Origin: Streptomyces bambusae
GTDB lineage: Bacteria > Actinomycetota > Actinomycetes > Streptomycetales > Streptomycetaceae
Length of the DNA stretch: 33,947 bases
Direction of reading: 5' to 3'
NCBI RefSeq assembly: GCF_019400985.1
Contig: NZ_WTFF01000034.1
Coordinates: forward strand, 1 to 33,947
Position 1 is the stretch's first letter, and each line of letters begins with the position of its first letter. A model generated the notes under the pieces. The model was not told where the DNA came from. It saw only the letters and a program-made list of their open reading frames with translations, and did no database searches. Positions 15,323 to 23,472 of the stretch are shown piece after piece. The position numbers and the translations under genes are program-made.

Positions 15323-15946
15323 ATGTCGTGGACGATATCCGGCACCTACGTGGCCGGCTGCTCTTGCGCGGTGCTGTGCAGCTGTCCGTACGACGGCCAG
15401 CCTCGGGATGCGAAGGGCGGTACCGAGTGCCTGGGTACTGCGGTGTTCCACGTCGCCGAGGGGAATCTGGACGGCTTGGACCTGTCCGGTGTGGACTTCG
15501 CGTTCTACAACCACTTCCCGTCCAACCTGTCCTCCGGCAACTGGAAGGTCGGCCTGGTCGTGGACAGCGCGGCCAGTGACGAGCAGGCCGGCGCCCTGGA
15601 GCGCATCCTGTCCGGCCGGGAAGGCGGGCCGTTCGGCCAGCTCTCGCAGTTCTACGGCGAGTACCTGGGCATGGAGCGGGCGGGCGTCTCCCTCACGGAC
15701 GGGGACCGGCCAGGCTGCACGGTCGAGGGCAGGACGGAACTCTCGTACGAGCCGTTGACCGGCCCCGACGGCAGCCCGACGAAGATCAAGAACGCCATGT
15801 TCGGGTTCGCGCCCGAATTCGAGGTCGGCAAGGCCACGGGGCGTTCCGACGCCTTCGGGCTGAGTTACGAGGCGGCGTACGGCGAGACGGCCGACTACGT
15901 CTTCAGCAGCGAGGACGTCGAAGGGGCGGCCCACGGGCGCATCTGA
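15323..15946 (+). CDS. DUF1326 domain protein
   Basis: 207 aa. It starts MSWTISGTYVAGCSCAVLCSCPY, the hallmark Cys-rich opening of DUF1326 proteins, followed by the ISG-type acidic core (GNLDGLDLSGVDFAFYNHFPS) and an alpha/beta C-terminal half with ERILSGREGGPFGQLS. GAAGGGGAG lies 5 nt before the ATG. The family is uncharacterised; its members often sit beside DUF2182 membrane proteins, as here, and the Cys cluster suggests metal or thiol chemistry. It is cytoplasmic by sequence. A probable operon continues into the NrtS-like gene 12 bp downstream. Confidence 0.9.
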   Translation: MSWTISGTYVAGCSCAVLCSCPYDGQPRDAKGGTECLGTAVFHVAEGNLDGLDLSGVDFAFYNHFPSNLSSGNWKVGLVVDSAASDEQAGALERILSGREGGPFGQLSQFYGEYLGMERAGVSLTDGDRPGCTVEGRTELSYEPLTGPDGSPTKIKNAMFGFAPEFEVGKATGRSDAFGLSYEAAYGETADYVFSSEDVEGAAHGRI

Positions 15947-15958
15947 GCGAGCCCGCGC

Positions 15959-16222
15959 GTGAGCGCCGATGCGGCCCCGCGACTCCTGGCGACGGTGTTC
16001 TCCGCGGCCTCGCTGTCGCGGTGCGTGCCGATCGGCCTCCTGGTGGGCACCTTGCTCTCGCTGGTCAACCAGGGCGCGGTGATCGCGTCAGGGGACGCGA
16101 CGGCCGCGACCTGGTTGCGTGTGCTGTTCAACTACCTGGTGCCCTTCTGCGTGTCCAGTGCCGGGTTCTTCAGCTGCCGGCGGGCTGCCTGGCGGGCAGC
16201 CCGCTCCACAGTGAACCGGTGA
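15959..16222 (+). CDS. NrtS-like small membrane protein (putative nitrate/nitrite transporter)
   Basis: 87 aa with two membrane segments: PIGLLVGTLLSLVNQG and WLRVLFNYLVPFCVSSAGFF. The motifs VGTLLxLxNQG and NYLVPFCVSS are those of the small NrtS family, described as nitrate/nitrite transporters in other bacteria. The GTG start lies 12 bp after the DUF1326 stop, so co-transcription is likely. The stop is 1 bp from the convergent DUF2182 gene end, leaving no room for a terminator. Family call moderately sure; the transported ion is an inference. Confidence 0.7.
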   Translation: MSADAAPRLLATVFSAASLSRCVPIGLLVGTLLSLVNQGAVIASGDATAATWLRVLFNYLVPFCVSSAGFFSCRRAAWRAARSTVNR

Positions 16223-16223
16223 G

Positions 16224-17066
16224 TCACATGTCACCCATCGGCGCCATCGAGCCCTGCAGCCCTGGCAGCAGCCAGTCCTGGAACGGCGCGAGCACCGCCA
16301 GGACAAGGAAGGTGACGCCCACGATCCGGGCGAGCAGCGGACCCCGGGACCACAGCTTCTCCACGAAGATCACCACGGCCAGTCCGGCCATCGCCGCCAC
16401 GTTCATCACGCCGAGCGGAACGAATACGGCCATCAGCCCGGCACAGCAGCCGACGCAGTAGGCGCCGTGGTGGACGCCCACCCGCAGGTCGCGGGCAGGT
16501 GGCCGGAAACCGGCGTAGTGCATCAGATGGCTCATGGGATCACGGCAGTGCCGCAGGCACACGTACTTGAGAGGACCGAGCTGGTAGAGGCCCGCGAGCA
16601 GGAAGGCCACCGAGCCGATCCAGCGTCCGGCGGTCGGGTGGTCCTCCACCAGGGCGCCGGTGAGGGCCAGGGCCGCGTAGGCGAGCAGCCCGAAGGCGGT
16701 CCACACCACCAGATACCCGCCCATGAACTCGACGGTGCGCACGGCCCGCGCCCAGCCGGAGGACTGCCGGCCGATCCCCCGCACCCACGTGATGGCCACC
16801 GGCGCCATGGACGGCAGCATCATCGCTGCCATCATCGTCACCCACAGCAGCAGGAACAGCGGCAGTGCCACCCCCATCGTGCCAGGCGCGACCCCCATGT
16901 CCCGAGCCTGTCCGACCGTCAGCACCCAGGCGGGCACCGCGATCAGGATCACCAGGAACCAGGCGGTCGCGAGCTCCCGTGCCGGCAGCAGCCCTCCGCC
17001 CATCCCGGTCGGCGCGGGCGACCGGGCGGATGCGACGGCGGATGTCCGGCGGTGGCGCATCGGCAT
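16224..17066 (-). CDS. DUF2182 multi-spanning membrane protein
   Basis: 280 aa with about six or seven hydrophobic segments (e.g. WFLVILIAVPAWVLTV, VALPLFLLLWVTMMAAMMLP, VAAMAGLAVVIFV). Typical DUF2182 marks are the MMAAMMLPSMAP helix, a Cys motif YVCLRHCRDPM and a YCVGCCAGLM helix, which look like metal-binding sites in a membrane. The family has no established function and commonly neighbours DUF1326, here convergent with it. The start ATG is preceded by GAAGGA at ~5 nt. The Cys/His/Met content would fit metal or sulphur handling; this is inference only. Confidence 0.88.
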   Translation of the reverse strand: MPMRHRRTSAVASARSPAPTGMGGGLLPARELATAWFLVILIAVPAWVLTVGQARDMGVAPGTMGVALPLFLLLWVTMMAAMMLPSMAPVAITWVRGIGRQSSGWARAVRTVEFMGGYLVVWTAFGLLAYAALALTGALVEDHPTAGRWIGSVAFLLAGLYQLGPLKYVCLRHCRDPMSHLMHYAGFRPPARDLRVGVHHGAYCVGCCAGLMAVFVPLGVMNVAAMAGLAVVIFVEKLWSRGPLLARIVGVTFLVLAVLAPFQDWLLPGLQGSMAPMGDM

Positions 17067-17151
17067 GTCTTCCTTCGGGGTACTTCCAGGGGAGCATGCC
17101 TCGACCTGCGACGCGACCTGACCCGCTGGCCCGCCTGCCCGCCCGGCGGGG

Positions 17152-17191
17152 CGCCCGGGCGGAGAGGAGAAGACGACATTCCGCCCGGGCG
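17152..17191. repeat. Inverted repeat in the DUF2182-desaturase spacer
   Basis: CGCCCGGGCGG (17152-17162) and CCGCCCGGGCG (17181-17191) form an 11-bp stem with an 18-nt loop. Further CGCCCGGGCG-like elements follow to 17250. Otherwise 17067-17331 holds no gene I can support. Confidence 0.5.
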
Positions 17192-17331
17192 GTCCGGGCG
17201 CCCGAGCCGTGGACGGCCGGCCGCGACCGTACCGGACGCCCGGGCGGGACGGGGCCTTCGGCCGGGATGACGGAGCGTCGGTGGCCGAAAGACCCTGGCA
17301 GGAGTCAACCCCACTCGCTCCCGCTGTGAAA

Positions 17332-17347
17332 GGGGCCGAACGGCCCC
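17332..17347. other. Short hairpin GGGGCCGAACGGCCCC
   Basis: A near-perfect 7-bp palindrome with an AA centre, 70 bp before the desaturase gene. It could be a weak terminator or a protein-binding site. Confidence 0.35.
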
Positions 17348-17372
17348 ATCACGGCAGCCCCCGGCTCGCCTA

Positions 17373-17390
17373 ACTTACGGAACCGTAGGT
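17373..17390. promoter_or_regulatory. Palindromic operator (TetR-type) upstream of the desaturase
   Basis: AACTTACGGAACCGTAGGTT contains the perfect inverted repeat TACGG-AA-CCGTA (17376-17387) with partly symmetric flanks. It lies 30 bp before the GTG start. TetR-family lipid regulators often use TACGG/CCGTA-type sites near desaturase genes; no regulator gene is adjacent here. Confidence 0.6.
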
Positions 17391-17416
17391 TCATTCCCCG
17401 AGGAAAGCCGGATCCC

Positions 17417-18385
17417 GTGCCCGCATCCACATCCCTGCCCGCCCAGCGCGCTCCCCAGAACGACATCCAGCTCCTGCACGCCCTCGAGGAGGTGGTCGAG
17501 CGGGAGCTCAACCGCCACCTGGGCGTGTTCAAGGAGTGGATGCCCCACGAGTACGTCCCGTGGAGCCGAGGACGGGACTTCGACGGCGCCCTCGGCGGCG
17601 AACCCTGGGCGCCGGAGCAGTCCCCGCTGACCGAGGTCGGCAAGGTGTCGATGGTGGTGAACCTGCTCACGGAGGACAACCTGCCGAGCTACCACCACGA
17701 GATCGCCACCCTGTTCGGCCGCGACGGCGCGTGGGGCACCTGGGTGCACCGGTGGACCGCCGAGGAGGCCCGGCACTCCATGGTCATGCGGGACTACCTG
17801 CTCGCCTCCCGCGCGGTGGACCCCGTGGCGCTGGAGCAGGCCCGCATGACCCACATGGCCGCCGGGTTCGCCTCCGACAACAGGCACTCCCCGCTGCACA
17901 CGGTGGCCTACGTGGCGTTCCAGGAGCTCGCCACCCGTATCTCGCACCGCAACACCGGACACAGCTCGGGTGACCCCGTGTGCGACCGTCTGCTCGCCCG
18001 CGTGGCGCTCGACGAGAACCTTCACATGATCTTCTACCGCAACCTGCTCAAGGCCGCTCTCGAACTCGCCCCCGACCAGGCCATGCGCGCCGTCGCCGAT
18101 GTCGTCACCGGCTTCCGTATGCCCGGCCACGCCCTGCCCGGCTTCGAACGCGCCGCCGCCGAGATCGCCCTCGGCGGCATCTACAACCTGCGCGTCCACC
18201 ACGACGAGGTCCTCCAGCCCGTCCTGCGCCACCTCAAGATCCAGCACCTGTCCGGTCTCGGGCCGGAGGGGCTGAGGGCCCAGGAGGAGCTGGGCGAGTT
18301 CCTCGTCTCGCTGGACACGCAGGCGGCCCGGTTCGACGAACGGCGCACCACCATCCTCGCGCGCCGCGCCGCAGCCGGCCGCTGA
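17417..18385 (+). CDS. Acyl-ACP desaturase (ferritin-like di-iron)
   Basis: 322 aa, soluble. Di-iron ligands are visible in the two classic motifs EEARH (near residue 115) and DENLH (near residue 198), with an additional Glu in EDNLPSYHHE. This matches the FA_desaturase_2 family (plant stearoyl-ACP desaturase and actinobacterial DesA). Such enzymes insert a cis double bond into acyl chains on acyl carrier protein, using O2 and ferredoxin, to adjust membrane lipids. The GTG start follows GAGGAAAG at ~12 nt. A palindromic operator immediately upstream suggests control by a fatty-acid-responsive repressor. A THEP1 remnant abuts its stop codon. Confidence 0.93.
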   Translation: MPASTSLPAQRAPQNDIQLLHALEEVVERELNRHLGVFKEWMPHEYVPWSRGRDFDGALGGEPWAPEQSPLTEVGKVSMVVNLLTEDNLPSYHHEIATLFGRDGAWGTWVHRWTAEEARHSMVMRDYLLASRAVDPVALEQARMTHMAAGFASDNRHSPLHTVAYVAFQELATRISHRNTGHSSGDPVCDRLLARVALDENLHMIFYRNLLKAALELAPDQAMRAVADVVTGFRMPGHALPGFERAAAEIALGGIYNLRVHHDEVLQPVLRHLKIQHLSGLGPEGLRAQEELGEFLVSLDTQAARFDERRTTILARRAAAGR

Positions 18386-18387
18386 CG

Positions 18388-18505
18388 AGATCTCCTCCGT
18401 GGTGAAGCCGACCGCCTCACGCGTGCGCAGCAGCTCCGCGAGCCGCCGCATGGCGGTCGTCTTGCCCGTGCCCGGGCGTCCTTCGCGCAGAATCCTCGTC
18501 GGCAC
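18388..18505 (-). pseudogene. Remnant: N-terminus of a THEP1-type nucleoside-triphosphatase
   Basis: From GTG 18505 the minus strand reads PTRILREGRPGTGKTT, then MRRLAELLRTREAVGFTTEEIS. ILxEGRPGxGKTT plus GFxTEEI is the opening of the THEP1 NTPase family (PF03266), normally ~170 aa. Homology ends after ~40 codons, just where the desaturase stop lies on the other strand. A GAGGA ribosome site is still present 7 nt upstream. The rest of the gene has been deleted, so the remnant should be inactive. Confidence 0.78.
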
Positions 18506-18623
18506 ACTGCCATCCTCTGCGCACTGCCGGCTGCGCGCGCGTTCGGGCGGCGTGCGCCGCTGAACGGGTGTTCCGCCCCGCCGGCCGGTGTCCGCGCCGC
18601 CGTCCGCGGGTAGTGCGCCGCCC

Positions 18624-19076
18624 ATGACGGCAATGGAACTCAGCAGCACCGCGTTCGACGACCACACCGCCATCCCGCGGCGGTACAGCGGGGAGGGAGA
18701 GAACCTCTCCCCGCCCCTGACCTGGTCGGAGGCGCCGGAGGGGACCGCGGAGCTGGTGTTGCTCTGTGAGGACCCGGACGCGCCGGGCGGGAGCTTCCTC
18801 CACTGGCTGGTCACCGGCATCGATCCGGGGGTCACCAGGGCCGAGGAGGGGCAGAAGCCCCGGGGCGGGCTGCCGTGGCCCAATGGCTTCGGGCGCCAGG
18901 GCTGGGGCGGCCCGATGCCTCCCCCGGGGCACGGGCAGCACCGCTACTTCTTCCGCCTGTACGCGCTGTCCGAGCCGCTCACCCTGCACGACCGGCCGAC
19001 CGTCGATGCCGTACACCGTGCGGTCAAGGGCAGGGAACTGGCCGTCGGCACCCTGGTCGGCACGTATCAGCGCTGA
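18624..19076 (+). CDS. YbhB/YbcL-family (PEBP/Raf kinase inhibitor-like) protein
   Basis: 150 aa, cytoplasmic. The PEBP ligand-site motifs are present: LLCEDPDAPGGSFLHWLVTGI (DPDAP and HWL) and GHGQHRYFFRLYAL (GxxHRY). The length is normal for bacterial YbhB. Bacterial members bind small anionic ligands and have no settled function. Two in-frame ATGs (18624, 18633) are possible; neither has a strong ribosome site. The 3' end overlaps the convergent PIMT gene by 10 bp. Confidence 0.9.
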   Translation: MTAMELSSTAFDDHTAIPRRYSGEGENLSPPLTWSEAPEGTAELVLLCEDPDAPGGSFLHWLVTGIDPGVTRAEEGQKPRGGLPWPNGFGRQGWGGPMPPPGHGQHRYFFRLYALSEPLTLHDRPTVDAVHRAVKGRELAVGTLVGTYQR

Positions 19077-19726
19077 TCGTAGCCATGGGCGCCGTACAGA
19101 CGGACGAAGTGGGCCGGTGTGACCGTCGCGCGGTGCGCCAGGCCGTGGGCCCGCCGTTCGTAGAGCTCGACGCGTTCCCGTCCGCCCGGGCCGATGGGCT
19201 GGACGAGCCGGCCGCCGGTCCGCAACTGCGCGACCAGCGGCTCCGGCACCTCGGGGAAGGCCGCGCAGACGATGACGGCGTCGTACGGAGCACGGGCCGG
19301 CACCCCGAGGGTTCCGTCGCCCAGGACGACCGCGGCGTTCTCGATGCCCTGCCCGGCCAGTCGGCGGCGGGCCTCCTCGACGAGATCCGGCCAGCGTTCG
19401 ACGCTGACCACATACGCGGCGAGGCGGGCCAGCAGCGCGGTCTGCCAGCCGTAGCCGGTGCCGACCTCCAGGACGATTTCGCCTCCGGTGAGGCCGAGCG
19501 CGGAGACCATCATGGCGACCAGCGAGGGCTGGGTGGTCACCTGGTCGTGCGGGAGCGGTACGGGCGTGTCCCGGTAGGCGGACGCCACGTGCTCGGCCGG
19601 GACGAACTCCGCCCGTGGTGTGACCCGGACGGCCTGGAGCAGCCGCTCGTCCGTGACCCCTGCGGCCCGTGCCGCCCGGATCAGATCCTCGGGAGATGAC
19701 CCGTGCCCCATGAGCTCGTGCCCCAT
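19067..19726 (-). CDS. pcm: Protein-L-isoaspartate O-methyltransferase
   Basis: 219 aa. Family marks: RAEFVP followed by the YRDTPVPLPHDQVTTQPSLVAMM block, the SAM-binding EVGTGYGWQTALLARL (motif I), VSVERWPDL, and DAVIVCAAFPEVPEPLVAQL with GGRLVQPIGPGG. It methylates L-isoaspartyl residues in damaged proteins so that they can revert to aspartate. Start 19726 or ATG 19711 are both possible; neither has a clear ribosome site. The sequence around the start carries two copies of CGTGCCCCATGAG. It is divergent from the archease-rtcB unit, so protein and RNA repair genes share an upstream region of 204 bp. Confidence 0.92.
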   Translation of the reverse strand: MGHELMGHGSSPEDLIRAARAAGVTDERLLQAVRVTPRAEFVPAEHVASAYRDTPVPLPHDQVTTQPSLVAMMVSALGLTGGEIVLEVGTGYGWQTALLARLAAYVVSVERWPDLVEEARRRLAGQGIENAAVVLGDGTLGVPARAPYDAVIVCAAFPEVPEPLVAQLRTGGRLVQPIGPGGRERVELYERRAHGLAHRATVTPAHFVRLYGAHGYDQR

Positions 19727-19930
19727 GAGTCAGAGCAGTGGCCGGGCGAGGCCGGCGACCGGGACCGGCAGGAGCACAGCCGCAGGCAGAACCCCGCACG
19801 GCCCGACCAGGCCGGCGGCGGCGTACGCGAGAACGTCTTCCACGCCCCCAGGGTCCGCTCGCGGCCCGACCCGCGCTACCCGACCCGGGGAGCAGCGACG
19901 ATTCAGCGGGCGCGAGAGAGGCAGGGGCTG

Positions 19931-20365
19931 ATGAGACCGGACGCCGCAGCCGGACGCAGCGGGTATCGCACCGTTCCGCACACGGCTGACCTGCGGGTGG
20001 AAGCGTGGGCTCCCACTCGGGAGGAGTGCCTCGCGCAGGCCGTACGGGGAGTCTGCGCGTCGTTCCTCGACGTGACGGGGGCCGTCGGAACACACCCGCG
20101 GGACATCGTGCTGCGGGCGGACCGGGACGAGGACGTGCTGGTCCTGCTGCTGGAGGAGGTCGTGTACCGGCTCGACACCCAGGGCGAGGTCCCGGTGGAC
20201 GTGGAGCTGGCCCCGGTCGACGGCGGCGTGCGCGCCGTCCTGCACATGGCCGAGGCCGGGTCGCTCCCGGTGACGGGCGCTGCGCCGAAGGCCGTCACGC
20301 TGCACGATCTCGCCATGGTCCGCGGGCCGCAGGGCTGGACGTGCTCGGTGACGCTCGACGTGTGA
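19931..20365 (+). CDS. Archease
   Basis: 144 aa. It shows the archease pattern: YRTVPHTADLRVEAW with the metal-binding Asp, FLDVTGAV, DEDVLVLLLEEVVYRLDTQGEVP, and the C-terminal VKAVTLHDLAM-like stretch (here PKAVTLHDLAMVRGPQGW) ending in a hydrophobic Val. Archease activates the RNA ligase RtcB by speeding guanylylation, letting it turn over many times. The ATG follows a GAGAGGCAGGGG stretch. The rtcB gene follows 123 bp downstream on the same strand. Confidence 0.93.
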   Translation: MRPDAAAGRSGYRTVPHTADLRVEAWAPTREECLAQAVRGVCASFLDVTGAVGTHPRDIVLRADRDEDVLVLLLEEVVYRLDTQGEVPVDVELAPVDGGVRAVLHMAEAGSLPVTGAAPKAVTLHDLAMVRGPQGWTCSVTLDV

Positions 20366-20488
20366 CTCCCGTCGACTGTTGACGCGGGGTTCTCGGAGGG
20401 GTTCTCGGAACCGGGTGCCCGACGTGCTCCCCGCCGCGCGAAGCCGTGGCGCCGAGGGTCTACTGGAAGGTATGAGGCCCGGAGAGGG

Positions 20489-21922
20489 ATGACGGGCATG
20501 GACATCACCTTGGTGCAGGAGACACCGTTCCGGTTCCGCATCGAGCGGCAGGACCCCATGCGCGTCCCCGGCGTCGTCTTCGCGACCCGTGAGCTCCTGC
20601 CGCAGGCGACCGGGGACAAGGCGCTCGAACAGGTCGCGAACGTGGCGGCCCTGCCCGGTATCGTCCGTGCCTCGTACGCCATGCCCGACGTGCACTGGGG
20701 GTACGGCTTCCCGATCGGAGGCGTGGCGGCCACGGACATCGATGCCGGCGGGGTGATCTCGCCCGGCGGCGTCGGGTTCGACATCTCCTGCGGCGTACGG
20801 CTGCTCGCCGCCGGCATCGACCGCGACCCGCTGGCCCCCCGGATGCGGCGCTTGATGGACATCCTCGGCGACACCGTCCCGCGCGGCCTGGGGCCCGGCG
20901 GGCTGTGGAAGCTGTCCGGACGCCGCCAGCTGGAGGAACTCATGGTCGCCGGGGCCGCCTACGCCGTCGAGCACGGCCGGGGAGTGCCCCGTGACCTGGA
21001 GCGCTGCGAGGACGGCGGGACGCTGGCGGGGGCGGATCCGTCACAGGTCGGCCAGCGGGCCGTGGACCGCGGGCTCCGGCAGGTGGGCAGCCTGGGGTCG
21101 GCCAACCACTTCCTGGAGGTGCAGGCCGTGGACCGCGTCTACGACGACCGGACCGCGGCCGCCTTCGGCCTGCACCCGGGCCAGGTGTGCGTCATGATCC
21201 ACTGTGGTTCGCGCGGCCTGGGGCACCAGGTGTGCAGCGACCACGTCAAAGTGATGGACCAGTCCCTGCGCGCCTACGGCATCCAGCTGCCGGACCGGCA
21301 GCTGGCCTGCGCGCCGGCCGTCTCCGTGCCGGGCCGCGACTATCTCGGAGCGATGGCGGCCGCCGCGAACTACGCACGCGCCAACCGGCAGTTGCTCACC
21401 GAGGCTGCGCGTCATGCCTTCGCCGTCGCCGCCGGGGCGGAGCTGGACCTGGTATACGACGTCTCCCACAACATGGCGAAGATCGAGACCCACGACGTGG
21501 ACGGCGTACCCCTGCAGCTGTGCGTCCACCGCAAGGGCGCCACCCGGGCCCTGCCGCCCGGCCACCGGGAACTGCCGGACGACCTCGCGGAGGCCGGGCA
21601 GCCGATCCTGGTGCCCGGCACCATGGGCACGGCCTCGTACGTGATGGCCGGCACCGCCGGCAACGACGCCTTCTGGTCCTCCGCGCACGGCGCCGGACGC
21701 GTCTGGAGCCGCCACCAGGCACTGCGCCGGGTCCGCGGCGAGGAACTGTGCGAGCAACTGGAATCCCATGGCGTCGCCGTACGGCCGGCCTCCTGGCGTG
21801 CGCTCGCCGAGGAGGCGCCCGACGCCTACAAGGACGTCGACGCGGTGGCCGCCGCCACGGAGGCCGGGCAGCTCGCGCGGCTGGTCGCCCGCCTGGTACC
21901 GCTCGGAGTCGTCAAGGGATGA
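20489..21922 (+). CDS. rtcB: RtcB-family RNA 3'-phosphate/5'-OH ligase
   Basis: 477 aa, the usual length. Signature motifs: [31 protein letters not shown] (metal Cys), [46 protein letters not shown] and [12 protein letters not shown], the last carrying the His that is guanylylated. All catalytic residues expected for an active ligase are visible. RtcB joins RNA 2',3'-cyclic or 3'-phosphate ends to 5'-OH ends using GTP and manganese, repairing broken tRNA or rRNA. GGAGAGGG lies directly before ATG 20489; ATG 20498 is an alternative start. Confidence 0.95.
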   Translation: MTGMDITLVQETPFRFRIERQDPMRVPGVVFATRELLPQATGDKALEQVANVAALPGIVRASYAMPDVHWGYGFPIGGVAATDIDAGGVISPGGVGFDISCGVRLLAAGIDRDPLAPRMRRLMDILGDTVPRGLGPGGLWKLSGRRQLEELMVAGAAYAVEHGRGVPRDLERCEDGGTLAGADPSQVGQRAVDRGLRQVGSLGSANHFLEVQAVDRVYDDRTAAAFGLHPGQVCVMIHCGSRGLGHQVCSDHVKVMDQSLRAYGIQLPDRQLACAPAVSVPGRDYLGAMAAAANYARANRQLLTEAARHAFAVAAGAELDLVYDVSHNMAKIETHDVDGVPLQLCVHRKGATRALPPGHRELPDDLAEAGQPILVPGTMGTASYVMAGTAGNDAFWSSAHGAGRVWSRHQALRRVRGEELCEQLESHGVAVRPASWRALAEEAPDAYKDVDAVAAATEAGQLARLVARLVPLGVVKG

Positions 21923-21929
21923 ACGACCA

Positions 21930-21953
21930 GGGGCCCACCCACGGGCAGGCCCC
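21930..21953. terminator. Weak hairpin between convergent rtcB and ferredoxin genes
   Basis: GGGGCC (21930-21935) and GGCCCC (21948-21953) can pair in the 45-bp space between the two stops. The stem is short, so the call is tentative. Confidence 0.3.
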
Positions 21954-21967
21954 GGCCCCGCGTGACG

Positions 21968-22240
21968 TCAGACACCACCGGGGTCTTCGTCGCCCGTCGC
22001 ACGTCGCTGCGGCTCAGCACCGAGCCCGCCGGGTTCCGGCTCATGGAGGGTGATCGCCCCGGAGGGGCAGACACCGACGGCCATCTGTGCGGCCGCGCGT
22101 AAGGCCGTGGGCGGCTGGGCGTGCAGCAGAAGCACGAGGCCGTCGTCGGGGTCCTGGTCGAACATCCCGGGGGCGGTCATGGCGCACATCCCGGCGCCGA
22201 TGCAGCGCTCACGGTCGACGCTCAGGTACGGCGCGCTCAT
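21968..22240 (-). CDS. 3Fe-4S-type ferredoxin, P450 redox partner
   Basis: 90 aa. Cys pattern CIGAGMC...VGVCPSGAI lacks the second Cys of a 4Fe-4S ferredoxin, typical of the 3Fe-4S proteins that feed electrons to actinomycete P450s. The first residues SAPYLSVDRERCIGAG are also characteristic. The start ATG overlaps the P450 stop as ATGA, so the two are translated together. The C-terminal tail (~25 aa, EPEPGGLGAEPQRRATGDEDPGGV) is acidic/Gly-rich and probably disordered. Confidence 0.93.
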   Translation of the reverse strand: MSAPYLSVDRERCIGAGMCAMTAPGMFDQDPDDGLVLLLHAQPPTALRAAAQMAVGVCPSGAITLHEPEPGGLGAEPQRRATGDEDPGGV

Positions 22241-23436
22241 TTCTTGTCCCAGGTGACCGGGAGGCTCTTCACCCCGAAGATGTCCGCGGTCTCCGGGCGC
22301 AGGACGACCTCCTCGGCCGGTACGGCCAGCCGCAGCGTGGGGAAGCGGTCGATCAACGCGCGGAAGGCGACCCGCATTTCGACGCGGGCCAGCTGCTGCC
22401 CCAGACACTGGTGGATGCCGTGGCTGAAGGCCAGATGCCCGGCGGCCTGCCTCCGGACGTCGAGCGTGTGCGGGTCGGTGAAGCGGTCGGGGTCGCGGTT
22501 GGCGGTGTGGTACGAGAGGACGACCGTTGTGCCGGCCTTGACGGTCCGGCCGCCCAGCTCGACGTCTTCCAGCGCCGTCCTGTGGAACGTCTTGGCGACG
22601 CTCAGATACCGCAGCAGTTCCTCCACGGCCCCGTCGGTGAGTGCGGGATCGGCGCGCAGGGCGGCCAGTTGGTCCGGGTTCTGCAGCAGCGCGAAGGTGC
22701 CGAGGGACAGCATGTTCGCGGTGGTGTCGAATCCGGCGGCCAGAAGGATGAGGCTGATTCCCTTCAGCTCCTCGTCGGTCAGGTCGCTGTCGGTGAGTTC
22801 GCTGAGGACGTCGTCGGTGGGGTGGGCGCGCTTCGCGGCCACCAGCTGTGCGAGGTACTCCTGGGTCGCGGTGTAGGCCGCGATCAGCTCCTCGTCGCTC
22901 ACCTCTCCGCCCATGAACGTGTCGATCTGCTCCTGGAAGGACGCCCGGTCCGCGTAGGGCACGCCCAGGATCTCGCAGATCACGATGGTGGGGATGGGCT
23001 TGGCGAACGCGGTCACGAGGTCCGTCGGCGGGCCCGCCTTCTCCATGGCGTCCAGGCAGTCGGCGGTGATCTGCTCGATCCGCTCGGTGAGCATCCGCAT
23101 CCGCCGCACGGTGAACTTGCCCACCAGGGGCTTGCGGTAGCGGCTGTGCTCCGGCTCGTCCATGAGGAGGAACTCGCCGGGCGGCGCGGGCGGAATCTCG
23201 AAGTCGACGACGTTCATGAGGTCCTTGCGCGAGCTGAACCGCGGGTCCGCCAGGACCGATCGCACCATGTCGTACCCGGTGATCATCCAGCCGGGCTTCC
23301 CGCCGGGATGGGTGAAGCGGCTGATGGGGCCGTGCCGGCGGGCGTCGAGCAGCTGTGCCGGCGGGTCGAAGGGGCAGCCGCTCGGACGCTCCGTCGGCAG
23401 CGTCGTGACGGTGTGGACGGACTCGCTCATGGCCAT
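22237..23436 (-). CDS. Cytochrome P450 (CYP105-like)
   Basis: 399 aa, soluble bacterial P450. It has the early CPFDPP and the FLLMDEPEHSRYRK C-helix region, the I-helix oxygen motif AGFDTTANM (near 240), the ExxR of EELLRYL, and heme loop FSHGIHQCLGQQLAR with the thiolate Cys near residue 344. The motif set is closest to CYP105-type enzymes, which hydroxylate varied small molecules and drugs; the substrate cannot be read. It is followed by its own ferredoxin with a 4-bp overlap and lies divergent from a methyltransferase-exporter pair. ATG 23430 is an alternative start. Confidence 0.94.
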   Translation of the reverse strand: MAMSESVHTVTTLPTERPSGCPFDPPAQLLDARRHGPISRFTHPGGKPGWMITGYDMVRSVLADPRFSSRKDLMNVVDFEIPPAPPGEFLLMDEPEHSRYRKPLVGKFTVRRMRMLTERIEQITADCLDAMEKAGPPTDLVTAFAKPIPTIVICEILGVPYADRASFQEQIDTFMGGEVSDEELIAAYTATQEYLAQLVAAKRAHPTDDVLSELTDSDLTDEELKGISLILLAAGFDTTANMLSLGTFALLQNPDQLAALRADPALTDGAVEELLRYLSVAKTFHRTALEDVELGGRTVKAGTTVVLSYHTANRDPDRFTDPHTLDVRRQAAGHLAFSHGIHQCLGQQLARVEMRVAFRALIDRFPTLRLAVPAEEVVLRPETADIFGVKSLPVTWDKK

Positions 23437-23472
23437 TCCTCATCTCGCGATATGACGTGTTTGCTGATGCTC

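Noticed and set aside
17375..18883. Long minus-strand frame opposite the desaturase and PEBP genes
   Set aside because: Only the short THEP1-like part (18388-18505) has real similarity; the rest is antisense noise.
21968..23443. 491-codon minus-strand frame that includes the ferredoxin at its end
   Set aside because: Only the last 90 codons are real (ferredoxin from 22240); the upstream part is an out-of-frame reading of the P450 gene.
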